Source: Elephas maximus indicus
Lineage: Eukaryota; Chordata; Mammalia; Proboscidea; Elephantidae
Length of the DNA stretch: 64,000 nucleotides
NCBI RefSeq assembly: GCF_024166365.1
Contig: NC_064823.1
Coordinates: 18,904,924 to 18,968,923 of the forward strand
Direction: 5' to 3'
A model generated the notes under the pieces. It was not told where the DNA came from. It ran no database searches and saw only the letters and a program-made list of their open reading frames with translations. Of this stretch, positions 48,281 through 59,304 are shown piece by piece. Made by a program: the position numbers and the translations under genes. Numbering within the stretch: the stretch's first letter is position 1; the number at the start of each line of letters is the position of its first letter.

Positions 48281-49279
48281 GATCTTGAGAAATAGTAAAA
48301 ACTGAGAAGAACACATACTTTTGTGGTTACGAAGGGGGGAGGGAGGGAGAGGGTTTTTTATTGATCAATCAGTAGATAAGAACTGCTTTGGGTGAAGGGA
48401 AAGACAACACTCAATACATGGAAGGTCAGCCCAATTGGACTGGACTAAAAGCAAAGAGGTTTCCGGGATAAAATGAATGCTTCAAAGGTCAGCGGAGCAG
48501 GGGCGCGGGTCTGGGGAACATGGTTTGAGGGGACTTCTAAGTCAATTGGCAAAACAATTCTATTATGAAAACATTCTGCATCCCACTTTGAAATGTGGCG
48601 TCTGGGGTCTTAAATGCTAACAAGCGGCCATCTAAGATGCATCAATTGGCCTCAACCCACCTGGAGCAAAGGAGAATGAAGAACACCAAGGTCACACGAC
48701 AACCAAGAGCCCAAGAGACAGAAAGGGCCACATGAACCAGAGACCTACATCATCCTGAAACCAGAAGAACTAGTTGGTGTCCGGCCACAATCGATGACTG
48801 CCCTGTCAGGGAGCACAACAGAGAACTCCTGAGGGAGCAGGAGATCAGTGGGATGCAGACCCCAAATTCTTATAAAAAGACCATACTTAATGGTCTGACT
48901 GCGACTAGAGGAATCCCGGCGGCAATGCTCCCCAGACCTTCTGTTGACACAGGACAGGAACCATCCCCGAAGACAACTCATCAGACATGAAAGGGACTGG
49001 TCAGCGGGGGGGAGAGAGATGCTGATGAAGAGTGAGCTAATTAAATCAGGTGGACACTGGAGAGTGTGTCGGCAACTCTTGACTGGAGGGGGGATGGGAA
49101 GATAGAGAGAGAGGGAAGCTGGCAAAATTGTCAGGAAACGAGAGACTGAAAGGGCTGACTCAATAGGGGGAGAGCAAGTGGGAGAAGGGAGTAAGATGTA
49201 TGTAAACTTACATGTGACAGACAGATTGGATTTGTAAAATGTTCACTTGAAGCTTAATAAAAGTTAATTAAAAAAAAAC
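48281..49279 (+). other. L1-B 3' UTR with G-rich tract and poly(A) signal
   Basis: Follows ORF2. A G-quadruplex-type tract lies at 48334-48353, and AATAAA at about 49256 precedes the A-run. Sequence is collinear with the 3' UTRs of L1-A and L1-C. Confidence 0.85.
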
Positions 49280-49290
49280 AGACAAATAAA

Positions 49291-49446
49291 AACCAAACTG
49301 TTGCCGTCGAGTCGATTTCGACTCATAGCAACTCATAGGACAGAATAGAACTGTCCCACAGGATTTTCAAGGAGTGGCTGATGGATTGGAACTGCTGACC
49401 TTTTTGTCAGCAGCTAGCTCTCAACCACTGCACCACCAGGGCTTCT
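49291..49446 (-). mobile_element. AfroSINE, antisense
   Basis: AACCAAACTGTTGCCGTCGA, GTCGATTTCGACTCATAGCA, GACAGAATAGAACTGTCCC, ending TGCACCACCAGGGCTTC. It lies immediately 3' of L1-B. Confidence 0.92.
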
Positions 49447-49649
49447 AAGTTACCAAGGGGTCTGTAAGACCTAGGTAGTAGTAGTAGGAGAGTTAGAACC
49501 TGTTTAACTTAACAAGATAATTCATATCAACATCACCCCAAGGCTGACCCCTATGAGGTGGAGGTCGGATTTATCTCCACTCTCCAACCTTTTACCAATT
49601 CTGACACCACCCATCCCTGCCATGTCACTCTCCGCTTCTCTTTTGGATT

Positions 49650-50541
49650 TGTTAATGCATTGCTGTGGCTACGCAGACTGTACTTACAGTTAAGTGGTTT
49701 ATTAAGACAGTACAATTTGGGATTAGGATCAACAGGCTACAACTCAGGAATCAGGATGAGGATGAGTGTTGGCAAAGTCTCCCTTCTTCAGTGCAGGAGA
49801 GCTCTCTCAGTTCCTCTCGGCAGTACAGGCCTCCTCTTGGCCCCCGAGGACAGGCTCCTTTTCGTCCCTTCAAGGTAGGGTCCTCTTGATCTTGCCATGG
49901 GTTGTCACCAGTCTGTAGTTGGGCCCCTTCTGGGCGTGTTTCCACTGGCTCTGCTCCTGGGCCCCTTATGGGACCCTGCTGTCTTCACTGTTAGACTCCT
50001 CAACCAGTGTTATGGCTCTTGTAGGAGGTCCCTTGCCTCCTCTCTCTCTGCTTGTTTCTTCCTTCTGCTTCTCTTCCTGCTTCTTTCTAACATCTGTGGG
50101 TTGACTATATACATATATACTAACTCCTCATAGATTTCAAGGCAGAGCCCCTCCCAGCAGGGGCCACATACTTACCAAGCCCCCCTTGTAAAACATAGAC
50201 ACTCATTTGCATAGTAGGCACGGATGGGCTACAACTCACTTCATTCACGTAGCCTATTGACCAATACCTGCAAGGCGCATACCAATCACAGGGCAGGCTG
50301 CAGCCCTGGACCAGACAAAAAGTATCAAAGCCAAGTTGTTTACAGCTTACCCAGGAAATGTCAATCAACCTGAACAAAAGTACCAAACCCCCTGGGGTAG
50401 AAAACTAGGGCAAAAGTAACTCCTCATGGTTTAGCAGAAAAAATCTGTCAAGCTCTCTTTCCAAAGAACCAAGGCAAAAAGTCACATAAAGGAACTCATT
50501 GCACCACAGGGACCTATTATCTTTATATAACTTTTGTTACA
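49650..50541 (-). mobile_element. Possible retroviral solo LTR, antisense
   Basis: On the minus strand it begins TGTAACAAAAGTTATATAAA, carries a CCAAT-type motif (GTATTGGTCAATAGG), an octamer-like ATGCAAATGAG, a TATA-like stretch (GTATATATGTATATAG) and AATAAA in CTTAATAAACCAC near 49690. That order (enhancer, promoter, polyadenylation signal) is what an LTR shows. I found no TSD and cannot fix the 3' edge or family. No viral genes adjoin it. Confidence 0.4.
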
Positions 50542-51132
50542 GCAAAGTGTAGGGTGCATAGTAAATACATTTAGAAAAGAATGTTGATTCTGGAAATTCA
50601 TATTGTGATAAAAAAGCAAACTTAAATAACTACATATTTTAAAAATAATATATGATCACCTGTTACACAAGTAATTCAAACAATTCAGAAGTGTATAGAA
50701 AATAATAATAGTTTTGCTTTCTTCCTCTACTTCTACCTGCCTGTGGTAAGCAATGCTAATGATTTGGTACACACTCTGGAAATACTTATATAGTACTTTT
50801 TCTATTCCTGTTATGATTCTTAAAATTTGCTTTTATTGCCTGCTACTTGTCCTGTATAATTGTACTATTTCTTCATGGTCCTCTTTGGCAGCACGGTAAA
50901 GCCTCCATTTTTAAATCATTCCAATTGATAAGTTCTTTGTATATTTTGCCAGATGTGGCATCTATCATTAAAAAAAAAAAAAATCATTAGCTAGTCAAAA
51001 ATGATAGTGCTGTTGATTTTTCTTCTTAAGTGCAGCTTTGGCTAAATGCTAGATAATGAACTATAGTGACTTTTACAATGAATACTCTAGTATAATTTAT
51101 TGGAGGCGTTCAGTGATAGTAAAAAACTTACT
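50542..51132. other. No recognised feature
   Basis: AT-rich, with an A-run near 50970. Nothing identified. Confidence 0.45.
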
Positions 51133-51279
51133 GACATGGGTCAATTCCGACTCATAGAGACCTTATAGGACAGAGTAGAACTGCCCGTAGAGCTTCCGGG
51201 GAATGTCTGGCGGATTCAAACTGCCAGCCTCTTGGTTTAGCAGCTATAGTACTCAGCCACTACACCAGCAGGGTTTCCT
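51133..51279 (-). mobile_element. AfroSINE, antisense
   Basis: TGACATGGGTCAATTCCGAC, CTTATAGGACAGAGTAGAAC, TGTCTGGCGGATTCAAACTG, ending CTACACCAGCAGGGTTTCC. Confidence 0.9.
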
Positions 51280-52974
51280 CAATTATAGTACCTGCCACAA
51301 ACAGGTAAATTATATTTTGATACCCTGAGTACTGTGTTAGCCTAAATTACCTTGCCACAATTCTAACTGAACCAGAAGTCTATTAACCACTGTACTTTCT
51401 TTTACAGGAATCTATGAATGTTGCCTTCAGGTTACACTTAAATATGTAGAACTCTTTGAATTAATACGAGTGTGGCATGGTGTCTTCGGAATGCGTTTAT
51501 TGTTATCATTAGTATTATTATTAAGAATTCGAAGTCAAGCTCAAGTATTTGAGAAACTTACAGCTGAGAACCTGAATGAACAACAGGAGAGTCAGCATTT
51601 CAATGGTTACATGTTTAAGAAAGAATTATGGAATTGTCCCACAAGCAAAAGCTAAATCATGAAAATTTACATTTTCTTTCTGTAGGACAGTTCCTTCTAA
51701 CATTATCCTCTGAACAACAGCTCGTTTTCTTGTGCCAGCATTCTATTCCCTGAGCTGCAGCTTGGCAGCAGCTAGGTCTCAAATTTCAACCACATGTATT
51801 TCAAAAAATCAAAAGATTCTTATTTGGCAATTTAGTCACATATCTTTAAAAGCAGTGTTTGCGAGTCAGATTTAAAAATAATTGAAACCAGGGGGTTCAA
51901 AAAACCAAACTTTTCTTCTAAGATGGTTCAGCTTCAACTGATTCCAAAAACAGTGAAAGCAACAGAAAAGAAACAAGAACAGAAACCTCATGCAGTCTCC
52001 TGACAGCGCTGGCAGAGGTGGACTTACCCTGGGCACCCCGCACACCGGCCCGCGTGGGGATCCTTGTAGTGCCCTGACCTTGCTTGCATAATAGCCTGAC
52101 TGAAAGCAATCATAGGGTTCCGCAAGTCTGAGTATGTCAGCTCATGAGGTCAGTTTTCTCTCAGACTGAACTCGTACTCAAAGACGGGAACATATGTAGC
52201 TGTTTTGGGTTGGTTATACAATATTAAAAATCACATTAAAAGCTATATGCATATATATATTTCATGGTCACAATTGATTTTCCATTCCTCAGATTTGCCT
52301 TTTTGGGGGGAAGGATTCTTGCATCATGTTCTTGTCACAACCATGAAAAATCTGTCCAGGCTATGGTTTGGAGCTCTGTTTCAATTTTCAGTATCAGGTT
52401 GACCTAATCATGTGAAAACAGTCATATTTAATTGCCTTAAGACCTATTCTTTTATGTCTATTGGCATTAAAATGTTAAGTTGAAAATTTCCCAGGTACCT
52501 TTAAGAAAAAGGAGGCCTTATTGTAAAATGCAGGTAAAGAACACATAGCAGTTGGCCAGGGATTTGTTGTAAATTCAGCAGCACGTGCTTCCACCATTTT
52601 GTGAAATAGGGTGGCAATAATCAACTCCAGTCCTAAAGAGCAATGAGTACTCTCATCCTGAAGAGAAGCCAAGGAGTTTGACTCCACCTACAGTTGAAAT
52701 AGGATAACAGCAAAGTATAAAAACAATAAATAGATTATTCAATTTTTATGTAAACTTGTTTTTAACTTTAATGCTACGTATGTAAACCTTTTGTACAATT
52801 AACGGGCTTACAAGTAATGGTTATTTCTATCATACAACTTTTTAGTTTAGACAACACGACTAATTTAAATATTTTGTTGGTCGCCCAGCTTCTGTTTTTT
52901 CTTCATCCCAGTCATTGTCCATATTGTGTAGATTACCCTTTACAGAGAATTTATAGGCAATTGTTTTGATTGTT
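51280..52974. other. No confident gene; local GC island around 52010-52070
   Basis: Mostly AT-rich and unassigned. A short GC-rich patch is bounded by splice-like signals on the minus strand, discussed as a finding. A 63-codon minus-strand frame (51918-52109) crosses it. Confidence 0.4.
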
Positions 52975-53150
52975 CCCCTGATAGCTCAAAAATCCTCATT
53001 GAATCGCATTTCCTATTCAATCAAACCCAAGCTCTTTAGCCTGGAAGTTAGGCGCTTTACAATTTTACAGTTGTCCCCTGAATGCCTTTCCTGTCTTAAA
53101 CCTCATCATCCCTTCTCTCCCTCCCTCTTTCTACCCTCATTTTGCACAAG
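52975..53150 (+). mobile_element. Possible L2 fragment, sense
   Basis: CAAGCTCTTTAGCCTGGAAG, GCGCTTTACAATTT and CCCTGAATGCCTTTCC resemble a worn L2 segment. Confidence 0.4.
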
Positions 53151-53194
53151 GAAAATTTTTGCTTTTCCTAGCATAGCATATTATTTCAAAGAAA

Positions 53195-53302
53195 ACAGAC
53201 TTTGGAGTTCAAAAGACCAAAATTGAAGTTTCAGTTTCATCACTTATTAGCTCTGAAATCCTGGGAAAAATCAGTTACTATTTCTAAAATGTCTCTGAAC
53301 CA
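53195..53302 (+). mobile_element. MIR SINE fragment, sense
   Basis: CTTTGGAGTTCAAAAGACCA, TTTCATCACTTATTAGCTCT and GAAATCCTGGGAAAAATCAG follow the MIR head and core order. Confidence 0.55.
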
Positions 53303-53331
53303 CCTATGTCTAGACTGTGACTTCCAAATGA

Positions 53332-53361
53332 AACAAAACAAACAAACAAACAAAAAACCAT
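53332..53361 (+). repeat. (CAAA)n run at the L1-C 5' edge
   Basis: About five CAAA-type units end in AAAAAACCAT immediately before L1-C sequence begins. Confidence 0.75.
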
Positions 53362-54955
53362 AGCCTGAAAGCATTCCCATTGAGATCAGGAACCAGGCAA
53401 GGATGCCCTTCATCACCACTTTTATTCCACATAGTGTTGGAGGTCCTAGCCAGAGCAATTAGGCTAGATAAAGAAATAAAGGGCATCCAGACTGGCAAGG
53501 AAGAAGTAAAAGTATCTCTATTTGCAGATGACATGATCTTATACACACAAAACTCTAAGGAATCCTCAAGAAAACTACTGAAACTAATAGAAGAGTTCAG
53601 CAGAGAATCAGGATACAAGATAAACATACAAAAATCAGTTGGATTCCTCTACACCAACAAAAAGAACAAAGAAGAGGAAATCACCAAATCAATGCCGTTT
53701 ACAGTAGCCCCCAAGAAGATAAAATACTTAGGAATAAATCTTACCAGAGATGTAGAAGACTTACGCAAAGAAAACTACAAAACACTTCTGCACGAAACCA
53801 AGAGACCTACATAAGTGGAAGAACATACCTTGCTCGTGGATAGGAAGACTTAAGATTGTAAAAATGTGGATTCTACCAAAAGTGATCTGTAGATTTAATG
53901 CAGTTCTGATCCAAATTCCAATGACATTTCTTTAATGAGATGGAGAAACAAGAAATAGTTTAAACTGAGAAGAACATATTCTTTTGTGGTTAGGAGGAGG
54001 GGAGGGAGGGAGGGTGGGAGAGGGGTATTCACTAATTAGGTAGTACTTACCTACTTTAGGTGAAGGGAAAGACAGCACGCTATACAGGGGAGGTCAGCAC
54101 AACTGGACTAAACCAAAAGCAAAGAAGTTTCCTGAATAAACTGAATGCTTCAAAGGCCAGTGTAGCAGGGGCAGGGGTTTGGGAACCATGGTTTCAGGGG
54201 ACACCTAAGTCAATTGGCATAATAAAATCTATTAAGAAAACATTCTGCATCCCACTTTGAAGAGTTGCTTCTGAGGTCTTAAACACTTACAAGCAGTCAT
54301 CTAAGATGCATCAATTGGTCTCAAACCACCTGGACCAAAGGAGAATGAAGAACACCAAGGACACAAGGTAATTACAAGCCCAAGAGACAGAAAGGGCCAC
54401 ATGAACCAGAGACTACCTCATCCTAAGACTGGAAGAACTAGATAGTTCCCGGCTACAACCGATGACTGCCCTGACAAGAAACAGAACAGAGAACCCCCGA
54501 GGGAGCAGGAGAGCAATGGGATGCAGACCCCAAATTCTTGTAAAAAGACCAGACTTAATGGTCTGACTGAGACTAGAAGGACCCCAGTGGTCATGGGCCC
54601 CCGACCTTCTGTTGGCCCAGGACAGAGACCATTCCCGAGGCCAACTCTTCAGACCTGGACTGGACTGCACAATGGGTTGGAGAGGGATGCTGGTGAGGAG
54701 TGAGCTTCTTGGATCAGGTGGACACTTGAGACTACGTTGGTTTTTCCTGCCTAGAGGGGAGATGAGAGGGCAGAGGGGTTAGAATGGCAAAATGGACACG
54801 AAAAGAGAGAGTGGAGGGGAGACAGTGGGCTGTGTCATTAAGGTGAGAGTAATTGGGAGTATGTAGCAAGGTATATGTAAGTTTTTGTGTGAGAGACTGA
54901 TTTGATTTGTAAACTTTCACTTAAAGCACAATAAAAAGTATTAAAAAAAAAAAAA
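53362..54955 (+). mobile_element. L1-C: 5'-truncated, internally deleted L1
   Basis: Begins in the RT domain ([20 protein letters not shown]), open for 144 codons (53380-53814) through [19 protein letters not shown]. At about 53952 it jumps directly to 3' UTR sequence (AACAAG joined to AAATAGTTTAAACTGAG), losing about 1.3 kb relative to L1-A. The 3' UTR has a G-rich tract (53999-54024), AATAAA near 54930 and an A-run to 54955. Sequence is closest by eye to L1-A. Confidence 0.9.
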
Positions 54956-55087
54956 ATCCATGGGAAACACTGTGAAAACTGAAACTGTAAAGTGAAGTAC
55001 CATTAATTCCCAGAGTGTGTCAGAGCACTAACTCCGTTTTATTTCCGTGGTTTTATATGAAAAAGTGCTTCTGTAATGATATATTTT

Positions 55088-55390
55088 GGTTTGAATCCCA
55101 GCTCTACAATTCACTAGCTACCGCTCCTTGAAAACCGTATGGGGCAGTTCTACTCTATCCCATAGGGTCAGTAAGAGTTAGAATTGACTTGGCAGCTACA
55201 GGTTTGGTTTGGTTTTTTTGGGACTTTGAATAATTTACTTAATCTCTTTGTGACTCAATTTTCTCATTTGTAAGATGGAACTAATAACAGTACCTTTCTC
55301 AAAAGATTCTTATGAGGATTAAAAGAGTAACTACAAAGAGCCTAGAAGAGTGCCTCCCTCAAAGGAAATGGTATATCATGACTTGCTGAA
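55088..55390 (+). mobile_element. MIR SINE, sense, split by an AfroSINE
   Basis: TTGAATCCCAGCTCTACAAT, TCACTAGCT before the insertion, then GACTTTGAATAATTTACTTA, ATCTCTTTGTGACTCAATTT and TCTCATTTGTAAGATGGAAC after it. It is a nearly complete MIR, one of the better-kept ones here. Confidence 0.8.
55129..55221 (+). mobile_element. AfroSINE 3' part, sense, inside a MIR
   Basis: CGCTCCTTGAAAACCGTATG, GGGCAGTTCTACTC, then TAGGGTCAGTAAGAGTTAGA and a GGTTTGGTTTGGTTTTTTTG tail. The tRNA head is absent. Confidence 0.88.
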
Positions 55391-55748
55391 TAAATAAACC
55401 CTGCATTAAACAACGTTAAAGAGTTTCTTTACTTTAGGACTTATTAGCAAATATGCACTGTGTTTTCTAAGAGAGAATGTAATAGAGAGCTTTTCTTAAA
55501 ATTAATTCCTCAAGAAAACTTTCTTTTGAAAAACACTTTGGAAAATAGTCAGCTTTACTAACAGTTGTTCAATTTCCTCTTAATAGTCCCTTTTTCTTAC
55601 TCTTTAACTTAATAAGGAATGATATGTACATTGGCAAGGCCTATTTAATTTGCATAGCATTGGCGAAATATCTTTTTCTTGGTTTTTTTTTTTTTTTTTA
55701 AATTGAAGATCCCCATGTTTACAAAAATCAACAAAGTATTATTGCTGA

Positions 55749-55962
55749 GGAGTCCCTGGGTAGTGCAAATAGTTAACACACTCAGCTACTAACTGAAAGA
55801 TTGGAGGTTTGCATCCCTACAGAGTTGCCTAGAAAGAAAGGCCTGGAGACCTATTTCTGAAAAAGCAGCCATTGAAAACCCTATGGAGCATGGCTCTACT
55901 CTGACACACATGGGATCACCATGAGTCAGAGACAATTCAATGGCACCTATTTTTTTTTTTGT
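55749..55962 (+). mobile_element. AfroSINE (dimer-like subfamily), sense
   Basis: GGAGTCCCTGGGTAGTGCAA, ATAGTTAACACACTCAGC head, AAAGGCCTGGAGACCTATTT, GACACACATGGGATCACC, then TCAATGGCACC and a T-run. Confidence 0.92.
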
Positions 55963-56268
55963 TTGTTTATGAAAATAGAAATGATGCTCTAATTTCTAGG
56001 TAAGAGGGCTTTCCATTTATGGACTGTGTACTCTATTTTCGATTGGATTGATTTTCCAGTTTAAGTTTTATTATTTCTAAACTTACTTTTTGATTTCTTT
56101 GAAATCTTTCATTACTCCTTCTTTGTCTCAAGTATTTTATCTTCACCGTCACTCTGTATTTCAGTTTCTGCTTGAGAGAGAAAAAGAATATGCCTTTAAC
56201 TTCGGTACAATGAAATGATACATACATTTTAATTTAAATAATTTAAAAATATGATTAAATATTCAGTG

Positions 56269-56793
56269 TATCATGGATTGAATTAGGTCCCCCCAAAATA
56301 TATGTATCAATTTGGCTAGGCCATGATTCCCAATATCGTGTGATTGTCCACCATTTTGTCATCTGAAGTGATTTTGTGATTTTCCTATGTGTTGTAAATC
56401 TTACCTGTACCGTGTTAAAGAGGTGGGATAGGTGGCAGTGATGTTAATGAGACAGAGCTCAAGCTACAAGATTGGATTGTGTTTGAGCTAATCTCTTTTG
56501 AGATATAAAAGAGAGAAGTGAGCAGAGAGACAGGGGATCTCGTATCACCAAGAAACAAGAGTTAGAAGAATAGTGCATCCTCTGGACTCGGAGTCTTTGT
56601 GCTGAGAAGCTCTTAGTCCAAAAGGAGATTGATGACAAGGACCTTCCTCCAGAGCTGACAAAGAAAGCCTTCCCCTGGAACCGATACCTGAATTTGGACT
56701 TGTAGCCTACTATACTGTGAGAGAATAAACCCAGGTTGTTCAAGCCATTCACTTGTGGTATTTTTGTTACAGCAGCACCAGATGACTAAGACA
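56269..56793 (+). mobile_element. MaLR-type solo LTR, sense
   Basis: Starts TATCATGGATTGAATTAGGT and ends ACCAGATGACTAAGACA. Internal markers are TTGGCTAGGCCATGATTCCC, TGTCCACCATTTTGTCATCT, GAGATATAAAAGAGAGAAGT (TATA-like) and GAGAATAAACCCAGG (polyadenylation signal). It matches the LTR at 58776 almost throughout. No clear TSD. Confidence 0.85.
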
Positions 56794-58347
56794 CTTTTAA
56801 AGTTTTACTTTTACTTTGAAAGATTTCACTGAAAGGTCAATGTAAGAAAGTTTGCAATGATAATGTCAGTGCTGTATACTTTTATATTTTAACTGTAACT
56901 GATACCCCTCTTTTAACTATATTTTCTAATAGCTGCTACCCTAAAAAAAAAAAAAAAAAAAAAGGAAAACAACAAAAAAAAAACAAATATATTGGATAAT
57001 TTCAGCATTTATTTTTCTTTGTTTTCTTTTGAAACATTTATAAACATACTTTGCCTAAAATACTAAATAATCCAGCTACTGTAAACAAACATTAGGACCA
57101 TTCATAATCTACTTTCGTAATTTTTCTGTGGTGTCTATATAGGTTATTGAAATATAATGAACTTATGGAAAGCCAAAATATTTTAGCCAATAAGTAGAGC
57201 CTGGAAAATTCTCTATGTCACAGATGGTTTTATTGTGGTCTTTATCTTTTGATTTATCAAGAGAAATTGTTATAAACCAATGGAACTGAAGAGAACATTG
57301 TCATTTTTCTTTAAGAATAAGCAGAGCGTTGAACTTGTATCTTCATTGAAAACTATGAATGTTAAAATGAATATACCCACTCTAAATCTGAAGTGGAAAA
57401 GACACATGCTTTATCAGTCTCAAAATCATCCCAAATCGAATATTCAACATAAGGTAGGCAAAAAAGATGGCATTTTTAGTTCATTTTCCTTTTTTTGGAC
57501 ATCCCATAAACCTTCAACAGATACTTCTATGCAATTATACCTAAAGAGAAAACATATTATTTACCCATGCCTTTGAACTATGTTTTTGTATTCATTTATG
57601 TCTTGCATTCAACAAGTACTTATAAATACACACACATAATTGTTTAAGAAAATACAATATTAAAAATACGTACAGCATACAAAAGAAATAGTTAGAAGAG
57701 CATTTTCTAATGTGAGGTAAACATACCACTGGTATAACATGAAATAATGTTAGGGAAAGGCACATGAACAAACTTTTTAATTTTAATTGTTACTTATTTA
57801 TTTTTATATGTATTAGAAAAAATACAAGCATTACATCTAAGTTTTGATTTCATGAGAGTTAGGAGGATATCTGAAAAAGAGTGAGCCATTAAAAAGAAAA
57901 GTACAAAGTAAACGATAGTAAGGATTTTGTGAAAAACGGCGAAATGATGAAGGAGCTCAACGAAGGATGGGAATGCATTTTGGGGAAAAGTGTATTAGGA
58001 GTATCAGCATTACAATGGCATTTCACTTTACAATATGATTCGCTGCAGAATTTATTCAAGTAGCCTGTCTTCCTAAGTGTATTTAGTTATAATTTAATCC
58101 ACAAAAGTTAGATTGACCTTTCTTGTCTCCATTCAGGTTTGGGTAAAACTGACAAAGTTAATGACCATGTCTATATAACTTAAGAAGTGAAGGACAACAA
58201 AAACACACACACTAACTTACATTGATTCAATGAGACAATTTGTGTGGCATTGCCTTCCAACCCCAAACTATTGTTCACAAAAAGGATTTAAGGCACATGC
58301 TATGACTTGTCCTGGTGGCTGCATCGACTAACCCTTTAGCCCTCTCG
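56794..58347. other. No recognised feature; long A-run
   Basis: AT-rich sequence between the two related LTRs; an A-run at 56943-56963. A 98-codon frame at 57280-57576 has no domain. I see no retroviral gene remnants here, so the two LTRs are probably separate insertions, not a provirus. Confidence 0.5.
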
Positions 58348-58502
58348 TGATTTATCTGTTCTTTCTAATTTCTTCTGAAATAAAACCATCTGCCTTAGAT
58401 TCTTGATTTATCTGTTCTTTCTAATTTCTTCTGAAATAAAACCACTAAGGCAGATGGTTTTATTTCAGAAGAAATTAGAAAGAACAGATAAATCAAGAAT
58501 CT
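58348..58502. repeat. Fold-back: direct repeat plus perfect inverted repeat
   Basis: Copy A (58348-58397, 50 nt) is the exact reverse complement of 58446-58495. Copy B (58397-58444, 48 nt) is the exact reverse complement of 58455-58502. A and B share a 41-nt direct repeat with period 56. Either hairpin would be perfect, with a loop of 10 nt (B) or 48 nt (A). It does not match any repeat family in the window. Confidence 0.95.
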
Positions 58503-58775
58503 CCTTGATACCTTTTCACATTCACTATATACCCAATATCCTAAAAACTGACAAGCGACACAACAGATATAATAATAGTAAGTTTGAAACATATTTTTAG
58601 CAAAACCAATACTGAGTGAGGTCTGCAAAAAGATGTTTGGGGACAGAATATATTAGCCTTAATCATACATGTTGTTGTCACAACCTGCCTTTACAGTTTT
58701 TGTTTCACAAATCTTTCCATGTTCTCTGTTTTCACTATTTGTTAAAATAATGCAAAGAATATTGATTAAGCCTCT

Positions 58776-59299
58776 TGTCATGGATTGAATCGTGTCCCCC
58801 AAAAATATGTGTATCAACTTGGCTAGGCCATAATTCCCAGTATTGTGTAATTGTCCACCATTTTGTCATCTGATGTAATTTTCATTTGTGTTGTAAATCC
58901 TACCTCTATGATGTTAATGAGGTGAGATAGGTGGCAGTTATGTTAATGAGGCAGGACTCAATCTGCAAGACTGGATTATGTCTTGAGCCAATCTATCTTG
59001 AGGTATAAAAGAGAGAAGTGAGCAGAGAGACAGGGGGACCTCATACCACCAAGAAAGCAGCACCAGGAGCAGAGCGCATCTTTTGGACCCAGGGTTCCTG
59101 TGCTGCGAAGCTCCTAGTCCAGAGGAAGATTGATAATGAGGACCTTCCTCTGGAGTGACAGAGAGAGAAAACCTTCCCCCGGAGATGATGCCCTGAATTT
59201 GGACTTCTAACCTAGTGGACTCTGAGAGTATAAACTTCTGTTTGTTAAAGCCATCCACTTGTGGTATTTCTGTTACAACAGCACTAGATGACTAAGACA
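58776..59299 (+). mobile_element. MaLR-type solo LTR, sense, perfect TSD
   Basis: 524 bp, TGTCATGGATTGAATCGTGT to GATGACTAAGACA, with TTGAGGTATAAAAGAGAGAA (TATA-like) and GAGAGTATAAACTTCTG near the end. CCTCT flanks it exactly at 58771-58775 and 59300-59304, the 5-bp TSD expected for this class. Confidence 0.92.
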
Positions 59300-59304
59300 C
59301 CTCT

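Larger units (their letters stand above)
42668..49279 (+). mobile_element. L1-B: young, nearly full-length L1 LINE
   Basis: 6.6 kb L1 with a GC-rich tandem-monomer 5' UTR (42668-43437), ORF1 (43438-44454) with one internal stop, a 468-bp spacer, ORF2 (44923-48280) with two stops, a frameshift and a deletion of about 450 bp, a 3' UTR with a G-rich tract, and an end at ATAAAAGTTAATT plus an A-run. The low lesion count compared with L1-A implies a recent insertion. No clear TSD, because A-rich sequence and a SINE adjoin the 3' end. Confidence 0.92.

Noticed and set aside
53952..53952. L1-C internal junction as a splice junction
   Set aside because: The equivalent full-length sequence at the donor side reads AAG followed by TCACC, not GT.
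58395..58628. Overlapping similar frames on opposite strands near 58400-58628
   Set aside because: They are a by-product of the perfect inverted repeat; no coding signal.
56269..59299. A provirus with two flanking LTRs
   Set aside because: No gag, pol or env remnants between them, and the second LTR has its own perfect TSD.
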